A stretch of DNA of 64,000 nucleotides, taken from the NCBI RefSeq assembly GCF_040412425.1, contig NC_089755.1:50975298-51039297 (forward strand). Reading direction: 5' to 3'. This DNA is from Macrobrachium rosenbergii. Its lineage: Eukaryota; Arthropoda; Malacostraca; Decapoda; Palaemonidae. The position numbers and the translations under genes are program-made. The notes beneath the pieces are model-generated. The model saw only the letters and a list, made by a program, of their open reading frames with translations, searched no databases and had not been told where the DNA came from. Of the stretch, positions 12,530 to 24,179 are shown in pieces. How positions within the stretch are numbered: the first letter of the stretch is position 1; each line of letters starts with the position of its first letter.

Positions 12530-13500
12530 TTGGGCCAAAGTCTTCTCCATCATCTCTCCATTAATTCCTCATTTGTAATCAAATCTTCTGTACCCCAGTA
12601 TGAATCTAGATATTCTAAGGTGACATTTTTCAGAAGTTTCTACACTGCCCGTGTCAGTGCCCACATTTCTCCTACTTTGAGTAGAATGTCCTTTGTACCC
12701 CTCATAAGTCTTTGTTCTCTACTTACGGGACATTTTTATTTACCAGTAGTTGTATTATCTAGCTTCATTTTATCCATGGTGTAGATACTCCCCCTTTGTT
12801 ACTACTCTTTCAACCTACTTCACAATCCATGTGTCCTCAAGATAAAAAATCCTCTACCTCTTCTAAGACTTCATATATCACAATAGGGTTCTCAGCTTCC
12901 ATATCTTCTCTATTTGCCCTTGTAATGCATTTTAGGCACCAACAATCTCTTACTCAATACATTCTGAAATCCTCAGCACATTTTCTAACAACAATCACAT
13001 GGCCACTTTCCTGATTGTACTTTTTATTTTCCCTCTCCAATCACCATGAACTTTGTTTTGCTTTATAGTCTAATTTTAGTCACCTCCTCTCCATTCTACT
13101 CATCTACCTTTTACACTTTTCCACCAACTCTTCCTCTGACTCTGCTGGCAGCACTAGGTATTCTGCATGAAGCAGGTTTAAGGGAACCCCTTTCCTGTAC
13201 ACCTTAGTGGCTTATTCCGTTACTATGATAAACAGCAAATGCTCAGTGCTAAACATAGATGGTCATTAACAATCATCTCAAACTCCTCAGGTACACCTGC
13301 CACTGACTTTACTCAAGATGTAGTGTTATGGTAGATTAACATCACTAGGCTAATGGAGACTGGTACCCTCTGCCTTCATAAAGCATTTTTAATTATTTGT
13401 CTGATTACAGCATCAAATGCTTTTTCTAGCTCCACAAACTTGTGGTATACAGTAATCTCAAGGCACTTTTCCTATAGTTGCATCATTATAAAGACTATTT
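12530..13500 (-). mobile_element. Decayed non-LTR retrotransposon (RT fragment, second relic)
   Basis: The minus strand near 13400-13450 reads VELEKAFDAVIRQII (RT palm F-D-x-x-K-A-F-D). Near 13135-13190 it reads LLHAEYLVLPAESEEELVEK, where the catalytic Y-A-D-D has decayed to H-A-E-Y, followed by a degraded K-M-E-x-x-G-L-K region. Many stops are present. It lies inside the second intron of the Rpp14-like gene, in the same orientation as the gene. Stretches such as cacatggccactttcctga match the relic at 24.2-25.2 kb, so the two are one family. Confidence 0.75.
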
Positions 13501-14391
13501 CTGTTGTTAACCTCTCTGTCACTTGAGTATTTACTTTTATCTTTAATCTCTCCATTTTTATCTTTTACATCTTTCCTTCTCCACTTTACTTTTCTGAATA
13601 TTTTTGCCTATTCTTCTTTTTCCAGTCCCCAACTCCTCTTCTTTGACTTTGACACCTGCCTTTTAGCCTCCCTATTACCTTCCCTGCATATATCCTCTTC
13701 CTTGCCTGTCCTCTGCCAGAGCATGAAGGTTCTTGTCTTGGGTGTAGTTGCAATTAATAGTATACTTGAACACTGGGGCAGTCTTGCTGTGAATAAGAGT
13801 TATACAACACTGCCTATCCAAAGACAATTTACCTCCTATAGCCACCATAAGATCTATCTATAATTTAAAAAAAACAGCCCACTGAAGTCAGGATGAATCT
13901 TACTTAACCAAAATTCCATCCGAGCAAAAAACTAAGTTTTGGGAAGACTGACCACTGGATTTGAAATGATTTAGCATCAAATAGTCAAGGTCACTAAGAC
14001 CCTGAATATTTTGCAATATATTTGGAGATATGTTCCACAGAAAAACCCATGATTAACTGAAGGCGCAAATGGTGATCCATGATCTAGCAGGGACCACTGT
14101 ATGTCAAAGGATGATGAAAATGCATACACAAAGTTAAAATCACGAAAGAAAGTGCAAAAGATACAATTGAACAGAGAGAACGCATTTCATGTCTGACCAT
14201 GGTAAAGGAAAATTTAAGCCAAAATGTTAATGATAGTGCTATCATCTCCATGGATACTAGAAACCTTACCAACTATGCTAGTATTATATGTTTTAAATTA
14301 TAAGGGATTTAATGGTCTGTGAAAAGGAAACTTGGAAGCAGATGTGACATAAAATACTGAACCACGTTGTAAGGTACTCCAAACTAAGTTT

Positions 14392-14690
14392 TAAGTATAT
14401 CTTAGTTTAACCAGACCACTGAGCTGATTAACAGCTCTCCTAGGGCTGGCCCAAAGGATTAGATTTATTTTACATGGCTAAGAACCAACTGGTTAACTAA
14501 CAATGGGACCTACAGCTTATTGTGGAATCCGAACCCCATTATGACGAGCAATGAATTTCTATCACCAGAAATAAATTCCTCTAATTCTTCATTGGCCGGT
14601 CGGAGAGTCGAACACTGGGCCAACAGCTTGCTAGCCAAGAGCTCTACACACCCCTCCAATGAAGAACTGGTACTCCAAACTAGTATGTCC
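14392..14690 (-). mobile_element. tRNA-derived SINE, fullest copy
   Basis: Read on the minus strand, the element starts with a tRNA-like head: agctcttggctagcaagctg for the A-box region and gtgttcgactctccgaccgg carrying a B-box-like GTTCGANTC. A body of about 230 bp follows, ending near gttaaactaaga. The body recurs at 56362-56564, and its tail at 22858-22905. The copy sits in an intron of the Rpp14-like gene. Confidence 0.7.
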
Positions 14691-15522
14691 TGCTCTACAG
14701 ACATGTGATGAAACACAATGGGGCTCACAGGACAAGCTTGGCAATCAATAAAGCAATAAGTTTGTTATAGATCAGTCTCACATCCTTCAAACCACACAAA
14801 AACACTTAATGACCAAATCTCATTTCTCTTATGGCTAAAACACATTTAAGTTTGCATTTAGGGGGGCACAACAAGAGTTGCTTACTCTGCATACTACACC
14901 AGTTTACCCTAAGGTCAATTATAACGTTGCTTATACATAATATAACAAAAATATAACACACGAAAGGTCAATGGATCTACATTCTCTAAAAATACCATCA
15001 CGCTTTTAGCCACTTGAAAAACCTGTGAAGAGTAGATGCATAAATTACAAAATTTATTTATAAAAGTTTTTTGATGAATCAAGCCAAGAAAATTAAGCAG
15101 AAAAATTAATTTGAAGGTGCCAGGACTAATATCCAATGTTGCAGTTGTTTATGATGCCAATACTTGACTGCAGAAAAGTATAAAAATCACTAATTGGTCA
15201 CTATGTACTGTACATACTGATTTTTTTTGGAAGTAGCTAGAATTATGGAATTTATATAGGAGCATAAGAGTAAACTTTTCATAACAGGATGATATAGCCT
15301 ATGCACTCCTTACAAAACTTGCACAATGTGAACATTAAGCCAGTAGTTTTAAGTATAAACATAAGTTCTTATAAAGCAAGGCCCAAAATTGAATGTTTGT
15401 CAAACTGAAACTATTTATTAATGTACAAGCCTTCAGATGTGTAAGAAAAAAATTAAATTAACTCTTTAAAAATTATATACCATACAGTACAGTACAGTAT
15501 ACAAATTTACAGCATTCCTTAC

Positions 15523-15610
15523 CTCTCCAAACATAGTTTTTACAGCTGTCTGGATGAAAAACTTCAACAAATCACTAGACATCATGTATTCCAAATCTGA
15601 ACCATAATCC
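15523..15610 (-). CDS. RPP14: Rpp14-like RNase P/MRP subunit, coding exon 2
   Basis: An 88 bp exon lies between an acceptor (CAATAG, AG at 15612-15611) and a donor (GAG|GTAAG at 15522). One base completes the Met codon from exon 1 and 29 codons follow: DYGSDLEYMMSSDLLKFFIQ, then TAVKTMFGE. The block LLKFFIQTAVKTMFGE matches the Rpp14 helix that ends in a conserved LFGE. Phases agree on both sides (2 then 0), which is strong evidence that this short exon is real. The introns are about 3.4 kb on each side. Confidence 0.85.
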
Positions 15611-15699
15611 CTATTGATGACAAAGATATTAAAAAATACAAAAACAGTTAAAATTCAGTTGCTAACAGATAAAAAGATGCAAAAGCAATTACAATTCAG

Positions 15700-16020
15700 T
15701 TAATAAAGAAAGATGACTTTAATCCTTATTTAAAATATTTCTTTTTTTTTTACATACAAACCTATTATATTACAACAACCTATATTTCTTTCAGAAATAC
15801 TGAGTCCTGTTTTCCTCCTTCTCATCCTGCATTCAGGTTCCACAGTGCCTTTATTGGTAAAAACTGGTCATTCTCTGAGTAAATACCCACTACTTTACAA
15901 GAACCTGAGTAGATATTTAGGTGTGGACATACTCAATACCCAGAAAATCACTGAAAAAATCATATGGATATAAAGATGTCCTGGTCCAATGAAACATCAG
16001 CTGAAGGTAAATAAGTAAAA
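15700..16020. other. Unassigned intronic DNA
   Basis: Within the first intron of the Rpp14-like gene. No repeat family is firmly recognised. Confidence 0.35.
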
Positions 16021-16023
16021 AAT

Positions 16024-16380
16024 ACACCGAAGGTTCTTCAGCACAATCGAGTTTTCTGTACAGCGTATAATGGTATATGAAACTCTCAGCCATGGCCCAT
16101 GAAACTCTCAGCTGCAGCCCATGAAACTTTCAGCCATGACCCAGTGGTGGCCGGTGTTGTTGGAACCTATAGCAGTGCCAGACACACAATCATGGCTAAA
16201 TTTAACCTTAAAATAAAAACTACTGAGGCTAGAGGGCTGCAATTTGGTGTGTCCGATGATTGGAGGGTGGATGATCAACATACCAACTTGCAGCCCCCTG
16301 GCCTCAGCAGTTTTTAAGATCTGAGGGCGGACAGACAGACATATAGCCATCTCAACAGCTTTCTTTTACAGAAAACTAAA
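16024..16380 (+). mobile_element. Foldback MITE, copy 1
   Basis: Runs from a decayed form of the short hairpin gcgccgaag...cttcggcgc, through agttttctgtacag, to ttttacagaaaactaaaac. The end words agttttctgta and tacagaaaact are inverted copies of each other. The centre is an imperfect palindrome of about 90 bp built from gaggctagagggctgcaatt and its complement. No coding capacity. It lies in the first intron of the Rpp14-like gene. Confidence 0.8.
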
Positions 16381-16399
16381 ACCAACAGAAGTCTTGAGC

Positions 16400-17990
16400 C
16401 TAACAAATGAGCATGACATGTGCTGAGCCTTGTCCTGTGGTAAGGTCACAAGTTTCCTAGCAAAAAGAGCAACGAAATGCCCCGGATGTCTATGCCCATG
16501 AGACACGGGTCAGCTTATGAGGATGAAAATGAAAGGGCTAATGAATCTGAAAACTTCCCTCTTTCAGGTCAAGACACTATTTTCCCAGCCCGAGAAGAAC
16601 CCTAAAAGAGTTCAGAGGTCTGGTTAAACAAATCATTTATAACTAACTAACTTACCTACAGCCACAATAGAGCCAACTGAGTGTGAATGTAAAGATTTGT
16701 GTGCCAAACCCTATAAGCAAAATTCAACAAAGCTGGAAGATGACTTCTAAGTGATCTTATTTAAAACTGCATTTACAACCCAAGTCATCTGTTCAAAAGC
16801 CACAGGTTGGAAAGGTCTCACTTCATACCTTTGACTTTAAGCTTGGTTGCCTGAGATTTTGAGGTAGAAGAGTACACACACAAAAAAACTTGCCTTAGCC
16901 AAAAGAGATTGCATTTTTTGTGCCAGTAGATAAGAACAAGTGTAATCAACATTTCTAAATGATTTAGCTCTCTCAAAGTGATGCCTTACAGCTATGAGAC
17001 TCTCACCAAACAAGTCGAAATGTTCCTTACAATTTCCAAAGCTCTCTGCACACACCTAGGTAAAGTTCACTCAGCTGTCAAATACCTGATTTCTCCATGC
17101 TCCAAGGACAAATCTCATGATCAATGTGGCGTTCCCCTGAGGAAGATCTCTATTGCAAGCTGGCACCTTCATCAAAGACTGTGATATGATCAATTCATCA
17201 GACATTACCTCCAGGACTTTGGTGAACTGATGATTGGCAAAGGTTTAATACCTTTATTTCTAAAATGCTGTGACTACTTCCCAGACCATTTTTCTGTTGC
17301 AGCCAAATCTAGCATAAGGGGTGTTGGAAGAGAAGAGAAGAGAAGCTGTGGAGAAGGAGGTACCACTGTAACTCCCACAAGTAAGTCTGCTATGTCTTGC
17401 CACTATTTGGGATGCTCAGAGAATCTCTAGAGTTACCTCTGATGGATGATTCTGTGAATGCCTCAATCGATACTGAGATGAAAATCAGCACATTAGAAAT
17501 CCGAACAAAATAACTGTCCCAGGTAATTAAGGACAAGAAAACAGTAACATATCCAATACCATAAGATTAGTGAAACACTCCGATTCCTAAATCAAAGGGA
17601 AAGTAATCTGCAAACACTAGAGGAAAGAAAATGAGTCCTATAGAATGACACTCAAATACACTAATAATAAAACATAAACAAAGTCAGTAAATGAACTTCA
17701 CAGAAATTAGCCTCTTAAGAAAAGGATGTAGAAATTAGCCACTTAAGCAAAGAAAAAATGTACTACTTAATAACAATATGGTAATTAGATTACATACCAT
17801 ACACTAAGGAAAAAAAGGTATGTAAGAATAATGAATACAAAACCACCCCATGGCCTGAAGATTTAAAGGTTCCTAATGAGCGGCAGAAGCAAGGGATACT
17901 TCACTGTGCTGTGAAGCTTCGTCCTAGAGACCAAACATACATATACAGTATATACTACTGTATAGTGTATACATATCAGCACCCAAGGTC
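16400..17990. other. Unassigned intronic region, possible old mobile element
   Basis: About 16837-17055 on the minus strand reads as a 72-residue frame, with clipped protein-like sequence continuing in other frames above it. This suggests a decayed ORF rather than a host exon, but no family was recognised. The rest has no clear content. Confidence 0.3.
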
Positions 17991-18439
17991 CCTCTAACTA
18001 CATAAGACCTGGGAGGGCAAGACAAATGGCTGCTGATAGCAGCACATAGACCTCTGCAGACCCTTCCACATCACCAATCCCTAGCTAACAGGGACAATAA
18101 TGTCATATACCAGTAAAAATTTATCATGCAAAATGCAGTGGAAAGCTGCTGGCAATGCCTCTCAGCTACTACAACCCTGAAATAATACATGCAGAAGATA
18201 CTCCCCAACTAATGATGGAGATAAAAAAGCATTGAATACCAATTGTTCAAAGGAAAACTGGTGCCTGTATCAACAAAGCACAGCACTTTTGGCCTGTGAA
18301 GAGAACAGTCATTAATGAATACATTAATCCAGATTATGCAAAACACTGGTGCACTATCTGATCTTACAGAATAGAAAAGGAATACAACTGAAAATCATTT
18401 ATAAAAACAGGAGTAAACTGAAGAAAATCTTCGAGTTTG

Positions 18440-18742
18440 GACTGAATATAGAGTTTAGGCCAAAGGCCAAGCACTGGGACCTACGAAGTCATTCAGCGCT
18501 GGAAAGGGAACTGAGAGTGGATAGGTCTGAAAGGTGTAACAGGAGGAAAATCTTCCAGTTGCACTATGAATTATTTGTTAAGAGAGGGTGGATAGCAAGA
18601 TGGAAGATAACATGAATGGAGGTACAGTAAAAGGAATGAAAGAGGTTGCAGCTAGGGGCCGAAGGGACACTGTAAAGCACATTTAGTAATGCCTACAGTA
18701 CACTGCATGAGGTGCACTGACGGCACTATCCCCCTACGGGAG
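18440..18742 (+). mobile_element. Abundant ~300 bp dispersed element (family C), copy 1
   Basis: Begins near atagagtttaggccaaaggc and ends in ggcactatccccctacggga. Shared landmarks are the ccaagcactgggacc block, aggtgtaacaggaggaaaa, gttgcagctaggggccgaag and a small palindrome around gaggtgcactga. Other copies lie at 54.2, 55.0, 58.9 and 60.1 kb. It is just downstream of the Rpp14-like exon 1, within its first intron. Confidence 0.8.
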
Positions 18743-18998
18743 AGGAAAAATCCTCAGAAACATATTGAAATACAGGAACAAAGATGGCACACACACTGGG
18801 ATTGAGGTAAACCACTACTAGATTCTCTGATCTACATGGTTGATGCCCCGGCCTGTAAGTGTTCTTTTTTAGTGTGAAGGAGCTGCTGGTTGTAGGATAG
18901 GCAAATGTATACTGATGGGCTTGTGTTCTCAAGATATGCATTTTTACACTTTTGGGACACTACAAATTAGTTTATACACCAAATAAAACAATACTTAC

Positions 18999-19048
18999 AT
19001 CTCAACATCCAGATACCAATGGCTGCAGTCCAATTCTTTCATCTTCAT
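18999..19048 (-). CDS. RPP14: Rpp14-like RNase P/MRP subunit, coding exon 1
   Basis: Start codon at 19048-19046, followed by MKMKELDCSHWYLDVE and two bases (AT) of a Met codon completed by exon 2; donor AT|GTAAGT at 18998. With exons 2 and 3 the protein is 117 residues, close to the roughly 124 of vertebrate Rpp14. The HWYLDVEM segment matches the first strand of the family. Upstream the frame stays open for ten more codons to an in-frame TAG that is also the AG of a possible acceptor near 19075, so this may be an internal exon with a start site further away or a 5' UTR exon. The ATG at 19048 is the simplest start. A second ATG at 19042 is also possible. Confidence 0.75.
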
Positions 19049-19599
19049 TTTTATTTTTTTAAATTCTTTTAGCAGGTACTAAAACACACCACTGCAATCA
19101 AAAATTTAATTCATAAGACTGGGAAGTTGAAGGTCAAGAATACATGATAATTTTTACTGCTTAAATATTTTCCAATTATCTGCAAATATAGACAGTTTAC
19201 AAAAGCAAATTCACTATCTTTATCAGTGATATTCAAGTAAACAGCAGATTTCATTACAGTATTCATAAAACAAACCTTTTTTATATCACAGTAATTACCA
19301 GTACTGTAATTGTTTTATACAACAGTAATTACTGGTACTTGTACTATAAAAGTTCATAGTGTTATACAGATGACAGCTTCCTACTACAAGGTGGCATAGC
19401 CGATCAAGAATTTTTAATTCAAGGGAAACAAACACTTAACAGTGAATGCCATACGTACCTACATACATCAAGTAACAGTTCTCCTTACTGTACATTACAG
19501 GTTCTATATTAAAAAACACGTACAGGTTCTATATTAATAAACAAAAATAATATACAATTATATATATGGAATGTGATTTAAAAAGAAAATTTTTATAAT

Positions 19600-20600
19600 A
19601 CAGTAATAAATATCTTTCCTAGTTGTACAAACCTATGTCTACGGACATTCCTCAACTTGAGATATAATCAGTCACTGGAACCTAGTAAAAAACGTAATGA
19701 ACATGTGTATGAGTAATAGGCAGGCATTCTGTCCGAGAAGGGACAGGAGACTGAGGGTACTATGCAACGACTGCCTTAAAGTTCACAATCTGGAGACCCA
19801 GTACGATCATAGTGACACAGTAGCAGTGGTTCCAACACATGTTCACCGTACACACCAAGCAAGAGGGTTACCATGCTCACTGGACTGTGCCATAAGATCG
19901 GTACTGCCAGTGCTGGTTTATGTACCACAGGCCAGAGATAGCCCATACATAAAACTGGGTTCCAAGCCATGGTAAGCCATCCTGTGAGGCTCCCTATGTT
20001 TAGTGAAAGCCAAACTAGCAAAGGCCATGGAAGAACAGAGAAGATGAAATCATGCATGCATTCTAGGGCCTGTGGCAAATCACCGGCACCAGGCTTGCAT
20101 TATAATAAAACCCAAACAGTCTGTCCAAGTAACTATGAGCACTGTCCTGAGGAGACCTGTTGCTTGCAAACCCCTTATCAGTTAGTACCAAACACCAAGT
20201 TAGGGAAAAGCACTCACTCAAAAGGCCTACCAGGCTTCTTGTGAGAGATCTTTTATGACTTGTATTCTTCTTCCTACACAGGAAGAGAAGAAGATGAGGA
20301 AGAAGAGGAAGAGCTTGACAAGGAAGAGGTCAAGGAAAAAGGAGAGTGCTCATGCTTCTTCACCTCTTCTTGCCCTTAGCCCGTGTCTTGCTCTCCTCTT
20401 CAAGAATGGTAGTTTGATTGATGCCATGATTGGATCTCCCATGGGAAGAACAACCACTAATGGAGGCCCAGCAGCACCAGGTGCAACAACAGTAGAGGAT
20501 AGCAGTCAATGTGATAAAGGTAGGAATGTTGACCATTCTCCTTCCTGCTTGTTCACTGTTTCAGTCACATGTTCTTAAATGTAAAGCCAATCAGTCAACA
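19600..20600. other. Unassigned region with short plus-strand frames
   Basis: Several 80-110 codon plus-strand frames lie end to end (19697-19975, 19969-20244, 20255-20578). The third carries a purine-rich KKRK/EEE stretch. They share no recognisable family and show no convincing exon borders, so they are more likely decayed repeat sequence than a gene. Confidence 0.3.
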
Positions 20601-20899
20601 TTCCTATGAAGGTAAAACTCTGTGCATGTAGTTTTTTTGTGGTTGCTTTTAAGGGGACTTTCTTTGAAAGGGCTCTTGCAGAGCTGTGGGAATTACTAGT
20701 CTTCATGAACCTTCATTTCGAGGTCCTTTAAGCACCATGCTATTGCACACAACTTTAGCTATACTGCACAAACTTTAATTTACTGGAAATCTTAATATTC
20801 TAAAATTATGAATGATTACTTTGGGAATTTACCAAGTATTAATGGGCTGGACATTATAGTATAGCCACAGTGGATGAGTCCAAGACTGGGAAGTTGAAA

Positions 20900-21190
20900 T
20901 ATAATACAAGGACAACCTCAGTCTAGTGTGTGGGTGTTTAGTTCATTTTACAAAATTCAGGCTGTCAAGCCAAGCACTGGGGCACTTTGGGCCATTCAGC
21001 AATTAAAATAGTGAAAAGAACAAGTTAAATCGGTTGGAAAGCAAGATAAAAGTGGAACTTGGAGAAATCTTCACATTTGCACTAAGTAATAGCTATAAAT
21101 GATGGACAGCAAAACTGAAGGAAGCAAGAATAGAGGTAAAGTAAAAGGGTAAAAGGTGGTTGCAGCTAATGATATGAAAAATGTTTGGTA
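20900..21190 (+). mobile_element. Family C element, decayed copy
   Basis: Fragments such as ccaagcactggggcac, gccattcagca and ggtggttgcagcta appear in the family order, but much is mutated or missing. Confidence 0.45.
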
Positions 21191-21824
21191 ATTTCTTTAT
21201 TGGAGAAAATGTATGTCAAGAGACATGAAAAGATACCCCCTTCATGGTGGAGTAAAGAAGGAATATTTCAAGCAATATCCACGTTTAAATATTTTCATCC
21301 ACCAGGTAAAAAGTGCTTTAACAAGGTTTTATCACAATTAAGTGCCCTTTTTAATGAATGACAATAAAAATCATGCAAACATATTCCCTTGCATAAGAGA
21401 GAGGAATGGCTTCACAACTACATACTCGAGACCACTACATCATATCCACCGTCACACATTAGATGGGTACAAGACACCCCACATCCAGGCACAAAATATT
21501 GTAAAAATATGTGACGCACATGGTGGAAGCCTGCACAACCATGCATCTGGCAGTGCAATAGGTTGTAGGCTATTCAATAGGTTAGGGAAGGCTGAGTTGC
21601 AATGTACCCCTATAATCCATTCTGAAAAACAGCACTCTGGGTCAGGTTAAGTGGGAGTACCCATGTCAAAGCCCAGTCAGGTAGAACCTAGCAATCTAGG
21701 CTACATTTGGTAAGGGAAGCTAAGGAGTTCCTAAGGGTAGTACATAGACGGAGGGGTCACAACTTACATGTGGGGGGGGAGTTATTTCTAAGCAAGAGCT
21801 CTGCAAGGAATATTACTTAGAAAC

Positions 21825-22815
21825 TTATTTTTCCTACACTTTTAGTGTTGCTGATGAAGGAGGTGGTATTGTTTATTGTTGGTCACCTATTATTAACCTC
21901 ATATCTACCCAACATGGTTGGGGAACCTTTGGGAACGCAAGGTTTTGGAAACGTTGGGAGAAAGACTGGATCGCCATGTTGTTATTATGGAATGGTTCCA
22001 GGCATGCGCAAGTTATCAGGGAGCCATATGTTCAAGAAGGGATTGGCTAAGGAAACCTATTACATAAAGAACTATACTAACCTAACATAGCAGGCCGTGT
22101 TACTTAGTTGGGGGGCTCCGCCCCCACGTGAAGGAAACTCCATTTTTTACCAAAAGCTCCCCTATAATACAGCGCATGCGCGATAGCATTCCAGGATGGC
22201 CAACGTACAACTTCTGTGGTTAATTACAAGTCAATTACAGTCGACCGACAAAAATAAGGATAAATTCTTAATAAGCAACCAAAATACTACAGGGTTAAAT
22301 CAATTCCCAAAGTAATACCCCACGTGCAGCTCTTGCATAGTTCTACCCCTAAAGCTAACAGCTTCCTAGCCTTCTTAGTAAGTTGCTTGACCAAAGAAAC
22401 TTGCAGCAACTTACCTTACAGGTAAGCAGGCCTACACTATAACACTGCAACAGGATAAGCGTTTAGTTTACAGCTAAGCCAAGGCTGAACATAACAGAGG
22501 ACACGTCGCAACCTACCGATGAAAAGTGTCAAAAGAGCAGCAACGATTACCCTACTACCATTCACATTACTATGGTACGATTACGACATTCAACTTTCAA
22601 GCAGCAAGCTAAATCTAAAGCAGCAATATAATAGTAGTAGTAATACATGAGATTTGCCTCTGAAACGGCTCTCTTGCTCCTCGCTCTGTTTCTCCTTGGG
22701 TTGTGTTTTGTTTTAGGTTTATTGTGTCTGTAATGCCATATACAGTATATATTTTATAAATTCCTTCCTGTTTTCGGACTTTTCCTACATAGTGACCCCC
22801 CAAGGGTTTTAACCC
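21825..22815. repeat. Dispersed ~1 kb repeat, copy 1
   Basis: Landmarks shared in order with 34480-35760: tttagtgttgctgatgaagg, atgttcaagaagg, a G-run/C-run hairpin near 22108, the taattacaagtcaattacag block near 22220, and the gcctctgaaacg...ataaattccttcctgtttt block near 22660-22780. No conserved protein is visible. Confidence 0.65.
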
Positions 22816-22835
22816 GGTATGCATCCACCTTTGCG
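22809..22835 (+). mobile_element. Orphan terminus of the TTAA-type MITE family
   Basis: TTAA followed by cccggtatgcatccacc is the same as the start of the element at 49202, with one change. Similarity stops after about 21 bases and a SINE fragment follows, so this looks like a broken end. Confidence 0.55.
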
Positions 22836-22857
22836 GCTAAATAAAAAAGTATACAGT

Positions 22858-22905
22858 ACCTTAGTTTAACCAGACCACTGAGCTGATTAACAGCTCTCCT
22901 AGCGG
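22858..22905 (-). mobile_element. tRNA-derived SINE, truncated tail
   Basis: About 48 bp identical to the tail of the SINE copies at 14.4 and 56.4 kb, cut off at agctctccta. Confidence 0.75.
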
Positions 22906-22919
22906 CGTGTTTAGCACAA

Positions 22920-22920
<1 letters not shown>

Positions 22921-23013
<93 letters not shown>
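22921..23013. repeat. (AT)n microsatellite
   Basis: About 46 uninterrupted AT units directly abutting the long inverted repeat to its right. Confidence 0.97.
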
Positions 23014-23015
<2 letters not shown>

Positions 23016-23254
23016 AGTTAAATGCACAACATATTCTGTTAATGCCTCTTGCTTTTATCCCTATGATAGCTAAGAATGTTAACTCAGTGGCCTGATTAAA
23101 TATATATCAATAATAATAATAAAATAAAAAGTAAATAACTCAGGACCTAGTTGTCAGCTACTAGTAGTCGGAAGCAGCAAAAGTTGAAAAGTAGTTGGCT
23201 AACAACCTCATATTTAAAGTGCTAAGAACTGGAAGGGTAACACCTAATTATATG

Positions 23255-23341
<87 letters not shown>

Positions 23342-23586
23342 TATAATTATACATATAATTAGGTGTTACCTTCCAGTTAACAGTTCTTTAGATATGAGGT
23401 TGTTAGCCAACTACTTTTCAACTCTTGCTGCTTCCAAATACAAGTAACTGACAACTAGTAGGTCCCGAATTTACTATTATTGTTATTATTATCGGTATAC
23501 ATTTAACCAAGCCACTGAGTTAACATTAGCTATCATAGGGATAAGAGCAAGAGGCATTAATGGAATATGTTGTGCAATTTGACTCC
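23014..23586. repeat. Long inverted repeat with (AT)n apex
   Basis: Left arm 23014-23262 and right arm 23340-23586 are near-complementary over roughly 240 bp; for example gaaaagtagttggctaacaa on the left against its complement on the right. An (AT)n tract of about 70 bp forms the loop. Indels and substitutions are few. No coding content. Confidence 0.9.
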
Positions 23587-23885
23587 ATTAACACTGGTTA
23601 ACACTTCCGAAAATAAGCTTTTAAACGTGCCCATGTGACAGTGACTTTACTGAAATGACACCCCTAAAATGTACTGTGTAGTCTATCGTAGTTCACGAAA
23701 GAATTTCATTTTGGGTACTTCTTATCGAGTGCACAGCTAACAATAACAATATGCTATGTGATTCATGAACTCAAAGATTTAGTTCAAGAAATATTTTATT
23801 TTTTTCTGGTAACGAGCCACCAACAATTCTAAAGAAAAAAAAAAAATAGCACCATTTTGACCTATTTCTTTCCAGTTCTTTTTTC

Positions 23886-24165
23886 CCGGGTAGTTTTGAC
23901 CCTGGAGGTTTCGATTGGAAATTTTTGGCACAGGAGGCTTTGCTCTAGAAAGTTTTGACCAAAGGGTTTTAACTATTAAGGTATTGTCCTGCTAGGTTCG
24001 GCCCAGGGAAGTTTAAACCCAGATTTCAACATAGGTTTTGATGCAAGGAATTTTGTCCTAGGAAGCTTTGACTAAAAAGGGTTGTCATGTGAGGTTCCAA
24101 CTCAGGAGATTTAAACTGGGGAGTTTTGTTCTGAGTTTTATCCCTGGTGGATTTTGGTCCAAGAA
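23886..24165. repeat. Degenerate ~14 bp minisatellite
   Basis: About 19 imperfect units of roughly 14-15 bp around the pattern GGAGGTTTTGACCYA (for example gtagttttgaccctg, gaggctttgctcta, gaggttccaactca). Divergence between units is high, so the array is old. Confidence 0.7.
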
Positions 24166-24179
24166 TGCTTATCCTTTTG

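Noticed and set aside
14392..14690. A functional tRNA gene
   Set aside because: Only SINE-style A- and B-box remnants are present; no complete cloverleaf could be drawn.
14510..14728. Paired sense and antisense frames of 62-72 codons
   Set aside because: They fall inside the tRNA-derived SINE.
16099..16350. Frames of 72 and 80 codons on opposite strands
   Set aside because: They are translations of the foldback MITE; similar frames appear in its other copies.
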